Source: Paracoccaceae bacterium (lineage in GTDB: Bacteria; Pseudomonadota; Alphaproteobacteria; Rhodobacterales; Rhodobacteraceae). From it: DNA of 64,000 bases. The notes beneath the pieces were generated by a model that saw only the letters and a list, made by a program, of their open reading frames with translations, was not told the origin of the DNA and ran no database searches. Location of the stretch: assembly GCA_019429405.1 (NCBI GenBank), contig JAHYIZ010000007.1, positions 1 through 64,000 on the forward strand, read 5' to 3'. The position numbers and the translations under genes were made by a program. Positions 26,170 to 35,876 of the stretch are shown here, piece by piece. Numbering within the stretch: the stretch's first letter is position 1; each line of letters starts with the position of its first letter.

Positions 26170-27438
26170 ATGAGTAATGCAGCAACTGTCTTGAAGCCAG
26201 AGCCGGCCCCGATCATGGCCTGCACCATTTCGCGCGACGTGGCCAATTTCGACCTTTTGATCGAGGACATGGAAGCCGAAATGGGCGAAAGCTGGGGCGA
26301 CCTCGGCTTTCGCGAAGCGGTGCTGTTTCTCAACCAGCCCGAGGCGGCAACGCTCAAGTTCGTGGCAATTGCCGTGGACAGCGAGGACGAGGCCGACCTG
26401 AAGCAGATCATGGGCGTCATCAGCGCCGCGAAAGATCATGGCGTGCACGTGATTCTGATTGCCGAAGAGATCAGCCCGATCGCGTTGCACCAACTCTTGC
26501 GCAACGGCGCAGACGATTTCGTGCCCTACCCGCTGCCCGAAGGCGCGCTGCGCGATGCCATTGGGCGGCTGGGCAAGGCGTCCGCGCCTGCGGCCGAACT
26601 GGTCGCGCCCGAGATTGATCGCCCGCATGCCTCCACGAACTTCAAGGCCACCGGCGGCAAGGATGGCGTGATCCTTCCCGTGCACGGCTTGGCAGGTGGC
26701 GCAGGGGCCACCACCTTCGCAGTCAACCTTGCGTGGGAATTGGCGACCATAGACAAGAAGGCGCCACCGCGCGTCTGCCTGCTAGACTTCGATTTTCAGT
26801 ATGGCTCGGCCTCGACCTATCTTGACCTGCCGCGCCGCGAGTCGGTCTTTGAATTGCTAAGCGACACCTCGCATATGGATGTCGACAGCTTCGGCCAGGC
26901 CCTGACGACGTTCAACGACCGCCTGCAGGTGCTGACTGCCCCCGCCGACATGCTGCCGCTTGACATTGTTTCGGGCGACGATGTGACCCACCTGCTGGAA
27001 ATGGCGCGCGCCAATTTCGACTTTGTGGTGATCGACATGCCGACCACCGTGGTCAGCTGGACCGAAACCGTGCTCGCCCACGCGCATGTCTATTTCGCAC
27101 TGCTGGAGCTTGACATGCGTTCGGCGCAAAATGCACTGCGGATGATCCGGGCGCTCAAGGCCGAAGGGTTGCCGTCCGAAAAGCTGCGTTTTGTGCTGAA
27201 CCGCGCGCCGCGCTTTGCCGACCTGACGGGCAAGAGCCGGGTCCGGCGGTTGGCAGAAAGCCTCGACATCGCGATTGAGGTGCAGTTGTCAGACGGTGGC
27301 AAGCAGGTCACGCAATCCAACGACCATGGGCTGCCGCTTGCAGAAACTGCCCCCAAGTCGCCTCTTCGCAAGGAAATCCAGAAGCTTGCCAAGTCGCTCT
27401 ATGATCTGAACCGCGCCGCCGAGGCTGGCCATAGCTGA
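26170..27438 (+). CDS. cpaE: Tad pilus ParA-like protein CpaE/TadZ
   Basis: This 422-residue protein directs the Tad apparatus to its cell position. It has an N-terminal receiver-like domain without obvious phospho-acceptor (VILIAEEISPIALHQLLRNGADDFVPYPLPEGAL) and a C-terminal ParA/MinD-like ATPase. Its P-loop is the CpaE form GLAGGAGATTFAVNLA, with Ala-Thr-Thr where a Walker lysine would be, so nucleotide use is atypical. CLLDFDFQYGSASTYLDL follows. The AAGGAA site is nine bases before ATG 26170 and touches the earlier ATG at 26161, so the later start is preferred. Confidence 0.92.
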   Translation: MSNAATVLKPEPAPIMACTISRDVANFDLLIEDMEAEMGESWGDLGFREAVLFLNQPEAATLKFVAIAVDSEDEADLKQIMGVISAAKDHGVHVILIAEEISPIALHQLLRNGADDFVPYPLPEGALRDAIGRLGKASAPAAELVAPEIDRPHASTNFKATGGKDGVILPVHGLAGGAGATTFAVNLAWELATIDKKAPPRVCLLDFDFQYGSASTYLDLPRRESVFELLSDTSHMDVDSFGQALTTFNDRLQVLTAPADMLPLDIVSGDDVTHLLEMARANFDFVVIDMPTTVVSWTETVLAHAHVYFALLELDMRSAQNALRMIRALKAEGLPSEKLRFVLNRAPRFADLTGKSRVRRLAESLDIAIEVQLSDGGKQVTQSNDHGLPLAETAPKSPLRKEIQKLAKSLYDLNRAAEAGHS

Positions 27439-27449
27439 GGACGAAGCCG

Positions 27450-28883
27450 ATGTTTTCACGCTACAAGAAATCTTCCGCCGCCGCTGCCTCCACTGCTGCC
27501 CCCGCCGCTGCCACGGTCGTAGCCAGCATGAAACCCGCCGCAGTCTCGCATCGCCGCCTCGCGCCGCCGCAAGATGCCGCGGCCGCCGCGATTGTCGACA
27601 AGGAACGCAAGCGCAAAGAGCGTATGGGCGAGCTGAAGGTAGAGCTGCACAAGCGCCTGCTGGAGAACCTCAACCTCGCCGCGCTGGAAACAGCGCCCGA
27701 GGCCGATTTGCGCGGCGAGATCGCGGCGATTGTATCTGAAGCGCTGGGCGAGATGTCGGTGGTGCTGAACGGGGCCGAACGTGGCACGCTGAACCAGGAG
27801 CTTTATGACGAGGTGATGGGCCTTGGCCCCCTGGAGCCGTTGCTGAAAGACGACACCATCAACGATATTCTGGTGAACGGGCCGCGGCAGATCTTTGTCG
27901 AACGCAACGGCAAGCTGATGCTGACCGACACCACGTTCAAGGACGAAAAGCACCTGCTGCGGATCATCGACAAGATCGTTTCCGCCGTGGGCCGCCGGGT
28001 TGACGAATCCAACCCCTACGTTGACGCCCGCCTTGCCGATGGCAGCCGTTTTAACGCGATGGTGCCGCCGGTGGCGGTTGATGGCAGCCTTGTCTCGATT
28101 CGGAAATTCAAGAAAGACAAGCTTGCGATTGATGACCTTGTGCGCTTTGGCGCCTTTACCGAGGAAATGGCCGCCTACCTTCAGGCCGCCGTTTCAACCC
28201 GGCTGAACATCATCGTTTCGGGCGGCACCGGCTCGGGCAAAACCACCACGCTCAATGCGCTGTCGTCGTTCATCGACAACACCGAGCGGATTCTGACGAT
28301 TGAAGACACCGCCGAATTGCAGCTGCAACAGGTGCATGTCGGCCGGATGGAAAGCCGCCCGCCGAACGTCGAAGGGCGCGGTGCCGTGACCCAGCGCGAT
28401 TGCTTGCGCAACGCGCTGCGGATGCGCCCCGACCGCATCATCGTGGGCGAAACCCGCGGCGAGGAAGTGATCGACATGTTGCAGGCCATGAACACCGGCC
28501 ACGATGGCTCGATGACCACGATCCACGCCAACTCGGCGCGCGACGCTGTCAGCCGGCTGGAAAACATGGTGGCAATGTCGGGCATCGAAATGCCAACCAA
28601 GGCGATGCGCAGCCAGATTGCCAGCGCGGTCAACCTGATCGTGCAGGCCAGCCGTCTGCAGGATGGGTCGCGCCGCATGACCTCGATCACCGAAGTGACC
28701 GGGATGGAAGGCGAAGTAATCTCGATGCAAGAGATTTTCCGCTACGAACGGCTCGGCCTTGCCCCCGATGGCAAGATCATCGGGCGTTTCACCGCAACCG
28801 GCGTGCGCTCGCACTTCTCGGACCGCTTCAAGCAGTGGGGGTATGACCTGCCCGCCTCGATCTACGAACCCGTGGGGAACTGA
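27450..28883 (+). CDS. cpaF: Tad secretion ATPase CpaF/TadA
   Basis: This 477-residue hexameric ATPase powers Flp pilus assembly. The N-terminus is Ala-rich. The catalytic part contains [20 protein letters not shown], the P-loop [16 protein letters not shown] (about 255-270), [13 protein letters not shown] (Asp box), and the motif [28 protein letters not shown] with [10 protein letters not shown] (His box). All sites look intact. It starts 11 bases after cpaE and is followed by tadB after two bases. Confidence 0.96.
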   Translation: MFSRYKKSSAAAASTAAPAAATVVASMKPAAVSHRRLAPPQDAAAAAIVDKERKRKERMGELKVELHKRLLENLNLAALETAPEADLRGEIAAIVSEALGEMSVVLNGAERGTLNQELYDEVMGLGPLEPLLKDDTINDILVNGPRQIFVERNGKLMLTDTTFKDEKHLLRIIDKIVSAVGRRVDESNPYVDARLADGSRFNAMVPPVAVDGSLVSIRKFKKDKLAIDDLVRFGAFTEEMAAYLQAAVSTRLNIIVSGGTGSGKTTTLNALSSFIDNTERILTIEDTAELQLQQVHVGRMESRPPNVEGRGAVTQRDCLRNALRMRPDRIIVGETRGEEVIDMLQAMNTGHDGSMTTIHANSARDAVSRLENMVAMSGIEMPTKAMRSQIASAVNLIVQASRLQDGSRRMTSITEVTGMEGEVISMQEIFRYERLGLAPDGKIIGRFTATGVRSHFSDRFKQWGYDLPASIYEPVGN

Positions 28884-28885
28884 CC

Positions 28886-29854
28886 ATGATCATCAGCCCG
28901 ACCCCGATCATCTACGGCGTCATCTTTGTGGCCGTGCTGCTGCTGGTCGAAGGCATCTATCTGCTGGTATTCGGCAAGTCGATTTCGCTGAACAACCGCG
29001 TCAACCGCCGTCTGGAGCTGTTGGAAAAAGGCGGCCGCCGCGAGGCGGTGCTGGAACAGTTGCGCAAGGAAATTTCGCAGCACCGCAACTCCAAGGGTAT
29101 CCCGCTCTACTCGCTATTGGCCGAAAAAGCGCAAAAGGCGAATATCGCCTTTTCGCCCAAAGCGCTGATCGCGGTCATGGGGCTACTTGTGGTGGTCGCC
29201 TATCTGGGCCTGACCATCGGCACCGATGCAGCGCTGCCGGTGCGGCTGGCGCTGGCGGTGGCGATGGGCGTGGGGGCGGTTTACCTTTGGGTCAGCGGCA
29301 AGGCCAACAAGCGCATGTCGATGATCGAGGAACAATTGCCTGACGCGATCGAGCTGATGGTGCGCAGCCTGCGCGTGGGCCATCCATTTTCCTCGGCGAT
29401 CCAGATCGTCTCAAAAGAGGTCGCGGACCCGCTCGGAACCGAGTTCGGGATGATTGCCGACGAAGCGGCCTATGGGCGCAACGTGGCGGAATCGCTCGCC
29501 GATCTGGCGGAACGCATGGATATGCAAGACTTGCGCTTTCTGGCGGTCTCTGTGTCGATCCAGCAAGCCTCGGGTGGCAACCTGGCCGAGATTCTGGAAG
29601 GGCTTTCCAAAGTGATCCGCGCGCGCTTTCGCCTGTTTCGCCGGGTCAAGGCCATAACCGCCGAAGCCAAATGGTCGGGCAAGTTCCTGTCGGGCTTTCC
29701 GCTTGGCGTGCTGCTGATCATTCAGGTGGTGTCACCCGACTACTACGACGGGGTCAAGGAAACCGCCGCTTTCGTGCCCGCCGCCATCATCGTCTTTGTG
29801 CTTTTGGGCATCAACATGCTCTTCATGAAGATCATGACGAACATCAAGGTCTAG
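28886..29854 (+). CDS. tadB: Tad inner-membrane platform protein TadB
   Basis: This 322-residue member of the type II secretion GspF family works with TadC as the membrane platform on which CpaF acts. It has a first helix IIYGVIFVAVLLLVEGIYLLVF, a pair of helices around 160-205, and the GspF cytoplasmic helix bundle (LPDAIELMVRSLRVGHPFSSAI, then DMQDLRFLAVSVSIQQASGGNLAEIL). The C-terminal helix pair ends AAIIVFVLLGINMLFMKIM. It is closely packed between cpaF and tadC. Confidence 0.94.
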   Translation: MIISPTPIIYGVIFVAVLLLVEGIYLLVFGKSISLNNRVNRRLELLEKGGRREAVLEQLRKEISQHRNSKGIPLYSLLAEKAQKANIAFSPKALIAVMGLLVVVAYLGLTIGTDAALPVRLALAVAMGVGAVYLWVSGKANKRMSMIEEQLPDAIELMVRSLRVGHPFSSAIQIVSKEVADPLGTEFGMIADEAAYGRNVAESLADLAERMDMQDLRFLAVSVSIQQASGGNLAEILEGLSKVIRARFRLFRRVKAITAEAKWSGKFLSGFPLGVLLIIQVVSPDYYDGVKETAAFVPAAIIVFVLLGINMLFMKIMTNIKV

Positions 29855-29863
29855 GGGGAAGCC

Positions 29864-30859
29864 ATGCAGTTTCTTGCGCCGATCACCACAAAGCTGACGG
29901 AAACCCTTGGCCCGCTTGGCCCGGTCATTGCCGTTGCCGGACTTGGCATCCTGCTGATGCTCGCGGTGTTGCCGTCAATTCTGCGCCAAAAGGCAGACCC
30001 GCTCGACAAGCTGCGCGAAACCACACGGGGTGCGGCTCGGCGCGCAGCGGCGGATGGCAAGCAACAGAATTTGCGGGTCGGCAGCGGCGGCGGCGACAAG
30101 CTGAAGAAATTTGCCAGCTTCCTTGAGCCGCAGACCGAAGAGGAAATGTCTGACGCGCGCCTGCAAATGACCCGTGCGGGCTATCGAGGCAAGAACGCGG
30201 TGCGCACCTTCCACGCCGTCCAGTTCGGGCTGGGGCTGGGCATGCTGGCGCTGGGTGTCGCCTATGCGCTGTTTGCGGCGCAGGGCGGCGAGGTTTCAAC
30301 CACCAAGATGATCCTCTATGTGCTGCTGCCCGGCGGCGCCGGGTATTACCTGCCGAAATATTGGGTCGAACGGCGGGTGCAGACCCGGCAACAAGATATC
30401 CAGAACGGCTTTCCCGATGCGCTCGACCTGCTTTTGGTCTGCGTCGAGGCCGGGCAATCGCTCGATCAGGGCATCATCCGCGTTTCCAAGGAATTGCAGG
30501 CAGGTTACCCCGCGCTGGCCGAGGAATTCGGGCTGGTCGCGCATGAGATCAAGGCCGGCAAGGACAAGTCGCAGGTGCTGCGCGCCTTTGGCGAGCGGTC
30601 GGGCGTGCAAGATGTAAACTCGTTCGTGACCGTGATGATTCAGTCGCAGACTTTCGGCACCTCGATTGCAGAGGCGCTGCGGGTCTATGCCGGCGACATG
30701 CGCGACAAGCGCGTGATGCGCGCCGAAGAGGCCGCCAACAAGATTCCCACCAAGATGACGCTGGGGACCATGATGTTTACCGTGCCGCCGCTGCTCATCA
30801 TCCTTGTCGGCCCATCGGTAAACGATATGATGAATACATTCGCGACGCTGAACATGTGA
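29864..30859 (+). CDS. tadC: Tad inner-membrane platform protein TadC
   Basis: This 331-residue GspF-family partner of TadB starts with a membrane helix (GPVIAVAGLGILLMLAVLPSIL). The central region has LQMTRAGYRGKNAVRTFHAVQFGLG and the helix-bundle motif FPDALDLLLVCVEAGQSLDQGI. LRVYAGDMRDKRVMRAEEAANKIPTKMTLGTMMFTVPPLLIILVGP is the family signature near the C-terminus (quoted in parts: AEEAANKIPTKM). A GGGGGAAG ribosome-binding site precedes the ATG. Confidence 0.94.
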   Translation: MQFLAPITTKLTETLGPLGPVIAVAGLGILLMLAVLPSILRQKADPLDKLRETTRGAARRAAADGKQQNLRVGSGGGDKLKKFASFLEPQTEEEMSDARLQMTRAGYRGKNAVRTFHAVQFGLGLGMLALGVAYALFAAQGGEVSTTKMILYVLLPGGAGYYLPKYWVERRVQTRQQDIQNGFPDALDLLLVCVEAGQSLDQGIIRVSKELQAGYPALAEEFGLVAHEIKAGKDKSQVLRAFGERSGVQDVNSFVTVMIQSQTFGTSIAEALRVYAGDMRDKRVMRAEEAANKIPTKMTLGTMMFTVPPLLIILVGPSVNDMMNTFATLNM

Positions 30860-30863
30860 GGCG

Positions 30864-31436
30864 ATGACAATTTTCCGGCCCGGCGGCGCCTGTGCCGCTG
30901 CGACCCTTGCGTTTGCGGCCCTGGCCGCCTGTCAGCCGACGGGCGGCTTTGGGCGTGACCCCGCCTCGCCCTATGCCCCCGGCAATGCCCCCGGCGCGGC
31001 GGTTGACGGGTTGACAGTCGGGCACCGCCTGATGGCGGCGGCGGAATACGATCTGGCGCTTGATGCCTATTACCGCGCGGCATCCGAGCAGGGGGCCACA
31101 GTTGAGGTGATCGCGGCGATCGGTTCGGCCGAATTGCAGCTTGGGCGGCTCGGGCAGGCCGAGCGGCATTTGCGCCAGGCGATCGAGATTGACGGCAGCT
31201 TTGTGCCCGCATGGAACAACCTGGGCGTCGTGCTGATGGAAACCGGCAATTTTGCCGAAGCCGCACGGGTCTTTCAGACCGCCTACGCGCTCGATAGTGG
31301 CCAAACGGACTCGATCCGCGAAAATCTGCGCCGCGCGCTCGCCAAGATGGAAAACCCGTCGTATGATCTGCTCGGCGAGGCATATTCGCTGGTCAACCGT
31401 GGGAACGGGCAATACCTGCTGATGACCAGACCCTGA
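30864..31436 (+). CDS. tadD: TPR lipoprotein TadD
   Basis: This 190-residue protein has a lipoprotein signal (ALAAC, Cys23) and about three tetratricopeptide repeats (AAAEYDLALDAYYRAASEQG, LGRLGQAERHLRQAIEIDG, NNLGVVLMETGNFAEAARVF). In other tad systems TadD is needed for assembly or targeting of the outer-membrane channel, by analogy with PilF-type pilotins. It is four bases downstream of tadC and followed by a second TPR lipoprotein. Confidence 0.88.
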   Translation: MTIFRPGGACAAATLAFAALAACQPTGGFGRDPASPYAPGNAPGAAVDGLTVGHRLMAAAEYDLALDAYYRAASEQGATVEVIAAIGSAELQLGRLGQAERHLRQAIEIDGSFVPAWNNLGVVLMETGNFAEAARVFQTAYALDSGQTDSIRENLRRALAKMENPSYDLLGEAYSLVNRGNGQYLLMTRP

Positions 31437-31462
31437 GGCAACGAGCAAAAGGACGCACAAAG

Positions 31463-32323
31463 ATGCGCCACCCCGTTCTGATTTCTCTCTGCATTGGCAG
31501 CGTTTTTACGCTGCAAGCGTGCCAGCAGCAATCCGATGCCGATGTGGCGCGGGCGATGGCGAGCATCAACGTGATTGATGAGACCAACCTTTCCGACGTG
31601 ATGCTGACCGCGAGCGACCCCAATGAGGCGGTGGCCTACTTTCTGCGCGCCAGCATCGAAAAGCCGGACCGGATCGACCTGAAGCGCGGGCTGGCGAAAT
31701 CGCTGGTGCGGGCGAAGAAGCCTTCGGATGCGGCGGCGGTCTGGGAGGCGGTGCTGGCGCACCCCGATGCCACCAGCGCAGACCGCGTGGACTTTGCCGA
31801 CACGCTCATTCGCATGAATGACTGGGAACGCGCCGAGACTGCGCTGAACGCGGTGCCGCCAACGCATGAAACCTACGCGCGCTATCGGCTAGAGGCGATG
31901 GTGGCCGACTTCCGCAAGAATTGGAAAAAGGCCGACAGTTTCTATGAAATTGCCGCCGGGCTGACGACCACCCCCGCCAATGTTCTGAACAACTGGGGCT
32001 ATTCGAAGCTTTCGCGCGGCGACCATGCCGGCGCCGAACGGCTCTTCACCGAGGCGCTGACGCATGATGCGAGCCTCTTCACCGCCAAGAACAACCTTGT
32101 TCTGGCGCGATCGGCACAGGGCAAATACGACATGCCGGTGATGCCGATGACGCAGGTTGAGCGGGCGCAGCTGCTTTACACCGCAGCGCTTTCGGCGATC
32201 AAGCGGGGCGACGTGAACATTGGCCGTACGCTGTTGAAGCAGGCGGTGGATACGCACCCGCAGCACTTTGAAGAAGCCGCCCGCGCGCTCGCCGCGCTTG
32301 ATGCCAACGTAGGCCGGGGCTAA
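31463..32323 (+). CDS. Second TPR lipoprotein of the tad locus
   Basis: This 286-residue TPR protein has a lipobox (TLQAC, Cys20). Repeats are visible as AVAYFLRASIEKPDRIDLKRGL, PSDAAAVWEAVLAHPD and NNWGYSKLSRGDHAGAERLFTEAL. It resembles the longer TadD-type protein that stands beside TadD in Rhodobacteraceae tad loci. It probably scaffolds pilus proteins at the outer membrane. The cysteine suggests membrane anchoring, but its orientation is unknown. Confidence 0.82.
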   Translation: MRHPVLISLCIGSVFTLQACQQQSDADVARAMASINVIDETNLSDVMLTASDPNEAVAYFLRASIEKPDRIDLKRGLAKSLVRAKKPSDAAAVWEAVLAHPDATSADRVDFADTLIRMNDWERAETALNAVPPTHETYARYRLEAMVADFRKNWKKADSFYEIAAGLTTTPANVLNNWGYSKLSRGDHAGAERLFTEALTHDASLFTAKNNLVLARSAQGKYDMPVMPMTQVERAQLLYTAALSAIKRGDVNIGRTLLKQAVDTHPQHFEEAARALAALDANVGRG

Positions 32324-32326
32324 GCG

Positions 32327-32824
32327 GTGCTCGGCCTTTCGGTGCCCGCCTCGGCGTTGGCGTTTCTGGTGCTGGTCACGCCGATCTGCGCATGGGTGGC
32401 TTGGTCTGACCTGAAGACCATGAAAATTCCGAATGTGGCGGTGGCGGCATTGCTCGGGGTCTATCTGGTCGCGGGGCCGTTGCTGTTGCCATTCGATGTG
32501 TGGCTTTGGCGTTGGGTGCATTTTGCGGTGGTGCTGGTGGCCGGGGTCATTCTGAACGCGGTCGCGCATTTCGGCGCGGGCGATGCCAAGTTCGGCGCCG
32601 CGATGGCGCCCTTTTTTGCGGCGGCACACATGAACCTCGTGCTGCTGCTGCTGGCGGCATTCCTGCTCGGGGCGTTCGTGGCGCATCGGTTGGTACGCAG
32701 GGTGCCCGCCCTGCGCGGCCTTGCGCCAGACTGGGTTTCGTGGGCGCGCGCGGACTTTCCGCTTGGGCTGGCGCTGGTGGGCACGCTTTGGGCCTATCTG
32801 GCGCTGGTCGCCCTTACGGCTTGA
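32327..32824 (+). CDS. cpaA: Prepilin peptidase CpaA/TadV
   Basis: This 165-residue membrane aspartic peptidase of the A24 family cleaves the leader from the Flp pilins. It has two catalytic aspartates: D28 in WSDLKTMKIPN, and D86 in the FGAGDAKFG motif (GxGD). Five or six helices are visible. It starts with GTG three bases after the TPR gene stop. Its 3' end overlaps the convergent membrane protein gene by 11 bases. It lacks the methylase domain of longer PilD enzymes, as expected for a Tad peptidase. Confidence 0.93.
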   Translation: MLGLSVPASALAFLVLVTPICAWVAWSDLKTMKIPNVAVAALLGVYLVAGPLLLPFDVWLWRWVHFAVVLVAGVILNAVAHFGAGDAKFGAAMAPFFAAAHMNLVLLLLAAFLLGAFVAHRLVRRVPALRGLAPDWVSWARADFPLGLALVGTLWAYLALVALTA

Positions 32825-34439
32825 ACGGGCGCAACAGAACGTAGGTGGCGCTGCGGCGCGCCTCGGTCAGGGTCCAACCGGTTTCTGCCAGCGCCTTGAG
32901 CATGTCGTTGCGCGAACGCAGCGTGGTCGGGCACAGCGGCACCAGCACGAATTCGGCGGCGTCAACACCGGGCGCGCCACCATAGAGCCACGGCGCGCCG
33001 CCGTGCAGCGGCGGGAAGGGGCCATAAAGCCAGAGCGACGAAAAGAGGTCGGCCACAAGAATGCGCTTGCCCGCAAAGCCCGCCGCCTCAAGGTCAGCGG
33101 CGGCGGTTTCAAACCAGGCGCTGTAGCCTGCCTGCAATTCGCATTCAGGCAAGGTCTCGCCGTTGAGCGGGGTCGAGGCAGGGCGGTCAGCGCGGGTGCG
33201 AAAGGCCGCGTAAGGCAGCCCCGGCAGATCGAGCGGCTGCAAGCTGTTGACGCGGTAAAGCCGCGCCTGATGCACCAGCAGATCGGCGTGTTCGGGGCGC
33301 GCGGAAAGCAGCGGCACCATGCCCTCGGCACTGGCAAAGGCCTGCCGGAACGGGCTGAACGAGAGGTTCACGATCGAGGGCGTGGCAAAGGCCAGCGCCG
33401 CCACCGCCGCCGTGGTCATGCTGGCCTTGAGCGGCATGCCTAGGGCATTGTGCCGGTAAGGGTCGGGGCGCAACTGCAGCGCGAAGGCAGCGACCAGCAC
33501 CAGCCATTGCGGATCATTGCCGAAGTTTTGCCATGTGATGATAAAAAAACCCGGCGCCAGCAGCATAAGCAGCAAGCCTTCGGTCAGCCGGTCGGACTGG
33601 CGCAGAAAGATGATCGTGGCCACAAGCACCAGCGATGCGCCCAAAAAGGCAGGCGCCCCGATCACCGCGACCAGCGACATGCCGGGCACGACGCGGCTGC
33701 CGGTTGTCACCACGTTCAGCAGATCGCTGAGATAGGCGGGCCAGAACGCGACCCCCGCAAGCACCGTAACCAGCGCCACCACCGAAAGCCCGGCGAAGAG
33801 CGCGGCCAGAAACGCCCGCCCTTCACCGCGCGCGGCAAAGGCCAGCAGGATCGCCGGGGCAAGCCCGGCAAAAAAAGTGACCTTGATCAGCGCCAGCGCC
33901 GCCATGCCAAGCCCGATCAGCGCGCCATCAAGCCAGGGCCTGGGCTCGCCCGCGCCCGGCAGTACCGCCAGCGGCACGATGATATAGACCACCGCCCAGG
34001 CCCAGCGGTTGTAGTGCATCGAGAGCGACACCGAGGCCTCTGCCTCGCCATGCACGAGCGCGAGGCACAGCACCACCACATAGGCCCCATAGGCCAAGGC
34101 CCCGGTCGCCTCGAACCGCGAGGCCGCGGCGCGCGCCAGCGGTGCAAGCAGCACCAGCGCCACCGTCACCTCGGCCCAGATCACCGCATGGCCAAGCCCC
34201 GCCCCCAGCCAGACGAAAAACGCGATCGGTGCCAGTGCCAGCACACCGATAGGAGTGGTAAAATCGAGATGCGGCCACTGCCCCGCCTCGGCCATCCGCA
34301 GCACCATGTCGGCAAGGTGCAGCGTGTCGCCCTCGTGCTTGCCAAGGTAGAGCCCGCCCTTCAGCAGCATTGCGCCGCCCATCAGAACGATCAGCCCGAA
34401 CAGAAGGCCACCCAGCAGCAGCGCACTTGCCCTTTGCAT
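32814..34439 (-). CDS. Polytopic membrane protein, possible GT-C glycosyltransferase
   Basis: This 541-residue inner-membrane protein has about ten helices in the first 370 residues and a soluble C-terminal part. The arrangement resembles GT-C enzymes that use polyprenyl-phosphate sugars, with an acidic loop after the first helix (GKHEGDTLHLADMVLRMAEAG). I do not recognise a named family. The start is placed at MQRASALLLGG, preceded by GGAGAGG; the open frame extends 27 codons upstream. It is divergent from the AAA ATPase gene and convergent with the prepilin peptidase. Confidence 0.55.
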   Translation of the reverse strand: MQRASALLLGGLLFGLIVLMGGAMLLKGGLYLGKHEGDTLHLADMVLRMAEAGQWPHLDFTTPIGVLALAPIAFFVWLGAGLGHAVIWAEVTVALVLLAPLARAAASRFEATGALAYGAYVVVLCLALVHGEAEASVSLSMHYNRWAWAVVYIIVPLAVLPGAGEPRPWLDGALIGLGMAALALIKVTFFAGLAPAILLAFAARGEGRAFLAALFAGLSVVALVTVLAGVAFWPAYLSDLLNVVTTGSRVVPGMSLVAVIGAPAFLGASLVLVATIIFLRQSDRLTEGLLLMLLAPGFFIITWQNFGNDPQWLVLVAAFALQLRPDPYRHNALGMPLKASMTTAAVAALAFATPSIVNLSFSPFRQAFASAEGMVPLLSARPEHADLLVHQARLYRVNSLQPLDLPGLPYAAFRTRADRPASTPLNGETLPECELQAGYSAWFETAAADLEAAGFAGKRILVADLFSSLWLYGPFPPLHGGAPWLYGGAPGVDAAEFVLVPLCPTTLRSRNDMLKALAETGWTLTEARRSATYVLLRPFKP

Positions 34440-34565
34440 CGCAGCCTCTCCGCACTCGTTCCATGTTTTAGCCACATTAGCCGCGCAACGTGCCGCTGTG
34501 AATCCCTTCATTCGGGGCAACTCCGCGGCGTGCAGGCGCAGGCGGCAAAAAAGGGTCGGGCAGCG

Positions 34566-35876
34566 ATGAACATGATGGCCTCTGCGGTGCTGGCGCCAGT
34601 TCCGCCGAAAAACCTCGCGGAAACGGGCATTTCAGTGGTGATGATGCGCGATCTGCTGCTCAAGACCATGTTCCGCACCAACCTTGATACCTGCTCGTCG
34701 ATCTCGCGCGCCATCGCGCTGACCATTCCGGTGACGCAGGAACTGATCGACCTCGCGCGCAGCCAGCGTCTGCTGGAGGCCACCGGCACATTGCACGCCA
34801 ACTCGGGCGGCGAGATGGGCTATCAGCTGACCGATGCGGGCAAAGCGCGCGCGCTCGATGCGCTGGCGCAGTCGGAATATTACGGCGCGATGCCGGTGCC
34901 GCTGGATGCCTACCGCGAGCAGATCAAGCGGCAGTCGATCCGCAACATCCAGATCACGCGCGAGCAATTGACCAATGCCATGGGCCACCTGATCCTGCCC
35001 AAGGAGTTGCTGGACCACCTCGGCCCCGCCGTGGGGTCGGGCCGCTCGATCCTGATGTATGGCCCGCCCGGCAACGGCAAATCGTCGATTTCAAACGGTA
35101 TCCGCGATGCATTGGGTGACCGCATCTATATTCCCCGAGCAATCGAATATGCGGGGCAGGTGATCACCGTGTTCGACCCGATTGTGCACACCGCGGCGCA
35201 AGAAAGCGTCGATGACCCGACCAGCCTGCGCCGCACCGGCAACCGGTTCGACAACCGCTATGTGTATTCGGTGCGGCCCACCGTGATTACGGGCGGTGAA
35301 CTGTCGCTCGACATGCTGGACCTGACCTATAACCCCACGGCGCGCACCTATACCGCGCCGCTGCAGCTGAAATCATCCGGCGGCGTGTTCATTGTGGACG
35401 ACCTTGGCCGGCAAGCAGAGCCGCCGCAAAAGCTCGTCAACCGCTGGATCGTGCCGCTAGAAGAAAGCCGTGATATTCTTTCACTGCAATCGGGCGAAAA
35501 GTTCGAGGTGCCGTTCGACACGCTGGTGATCTTTTCCACCAACTTCCACCCCAACGAGATCTTCGACAAGGCAGCGCTGCGGCGGATCTTTTTCAAGATC
35601 AAGATCGACGGGCCGTGCCAGCAGGATTTCCTCAAGATTTTCGCGATGGTGGCGCGCAAGAAAGGCGTGCCGCTGGACGAGCGCTCGATGCTGCACCTGA
35701 TGAAGGTGAAATACCCCACAATCGCCAATGTCTACGCCAACTACCAGCCGGTGTTCCTGATCGACCAGATCATTGCCATCTGCAATTTTGAGGGCATCCC
35801 GCACCAGATGACGCCGGAACTGATCGACCGCGCCTGGGCCAACATGTTCGTGCGCGACGAGGCGATTGCGCACTAG
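34566..35876 (+). CDS. AAA family ATPase with N-terminal winged-helix-like domain
   Basis: This 436-residue protein has an N-terminal region of about 150 residues that looks like a winged helix (ISRAIALTIPVTQELIDLARSQRLLEATG, GEMGYQLTDAGKARALDAL). An AAA domain follows, with Walker A GPPGNGKSS (166-174), Walker B GGVFIVDDLGR and the VIFSTNFHPNEIFDKAALRRI sensor/arginine-finger segment. The role is not known to me. It lies next to the tad locus, but with its own promoter region, so a role in pilus control is a guess. The open frame runs much further upstream in antisense to the membrane gene, which I reject. Confidence 0.75.
   Translation: MNMMASAVLAPVPPKNLAETGISVVMMRDLLLKTMFRTNLDTCSSISRAIALTIPVTQELIDLARSQRLLEATGTLHANSGGEMGYQLTDAGKARALDALAQSEYYGAMPVPLDAYREQIKRQSIRNIQITREQLTNAMGHLILPKELLDHLGPAVGSGRSILMYGPPGNGKSSISNGIRDALGDRIYIPRAIEYAGQVITVFDPIVHTAAQESVDDPTSLRRTGNRFDNRYVYSVRPTVITGGELSLDMLDLTYNPTARTYTAPLQLKSSGGVFIVDDLGRQAEPPQKLVNRWIVPLEESRDILSLQSGEKFEVPFDTLVIFSTNFHPNEIFDKAALRRIFFKIKIDGPCQQDFLKIFAMVARKKGVPLDERSMLHLMKVKYPTIANVYANYQPVFLIDQIIAICNFEGIPHQMTPELIDRAWANMFVRDEAIAH

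Noticed and set aside
33450-34565. Upstream extension of the AAA ATPase frame by 372 codons
   Set aside because: It is antisense to the membrane-protein gene and of biased composition; the ATG at 34566 gives a sensible protein.
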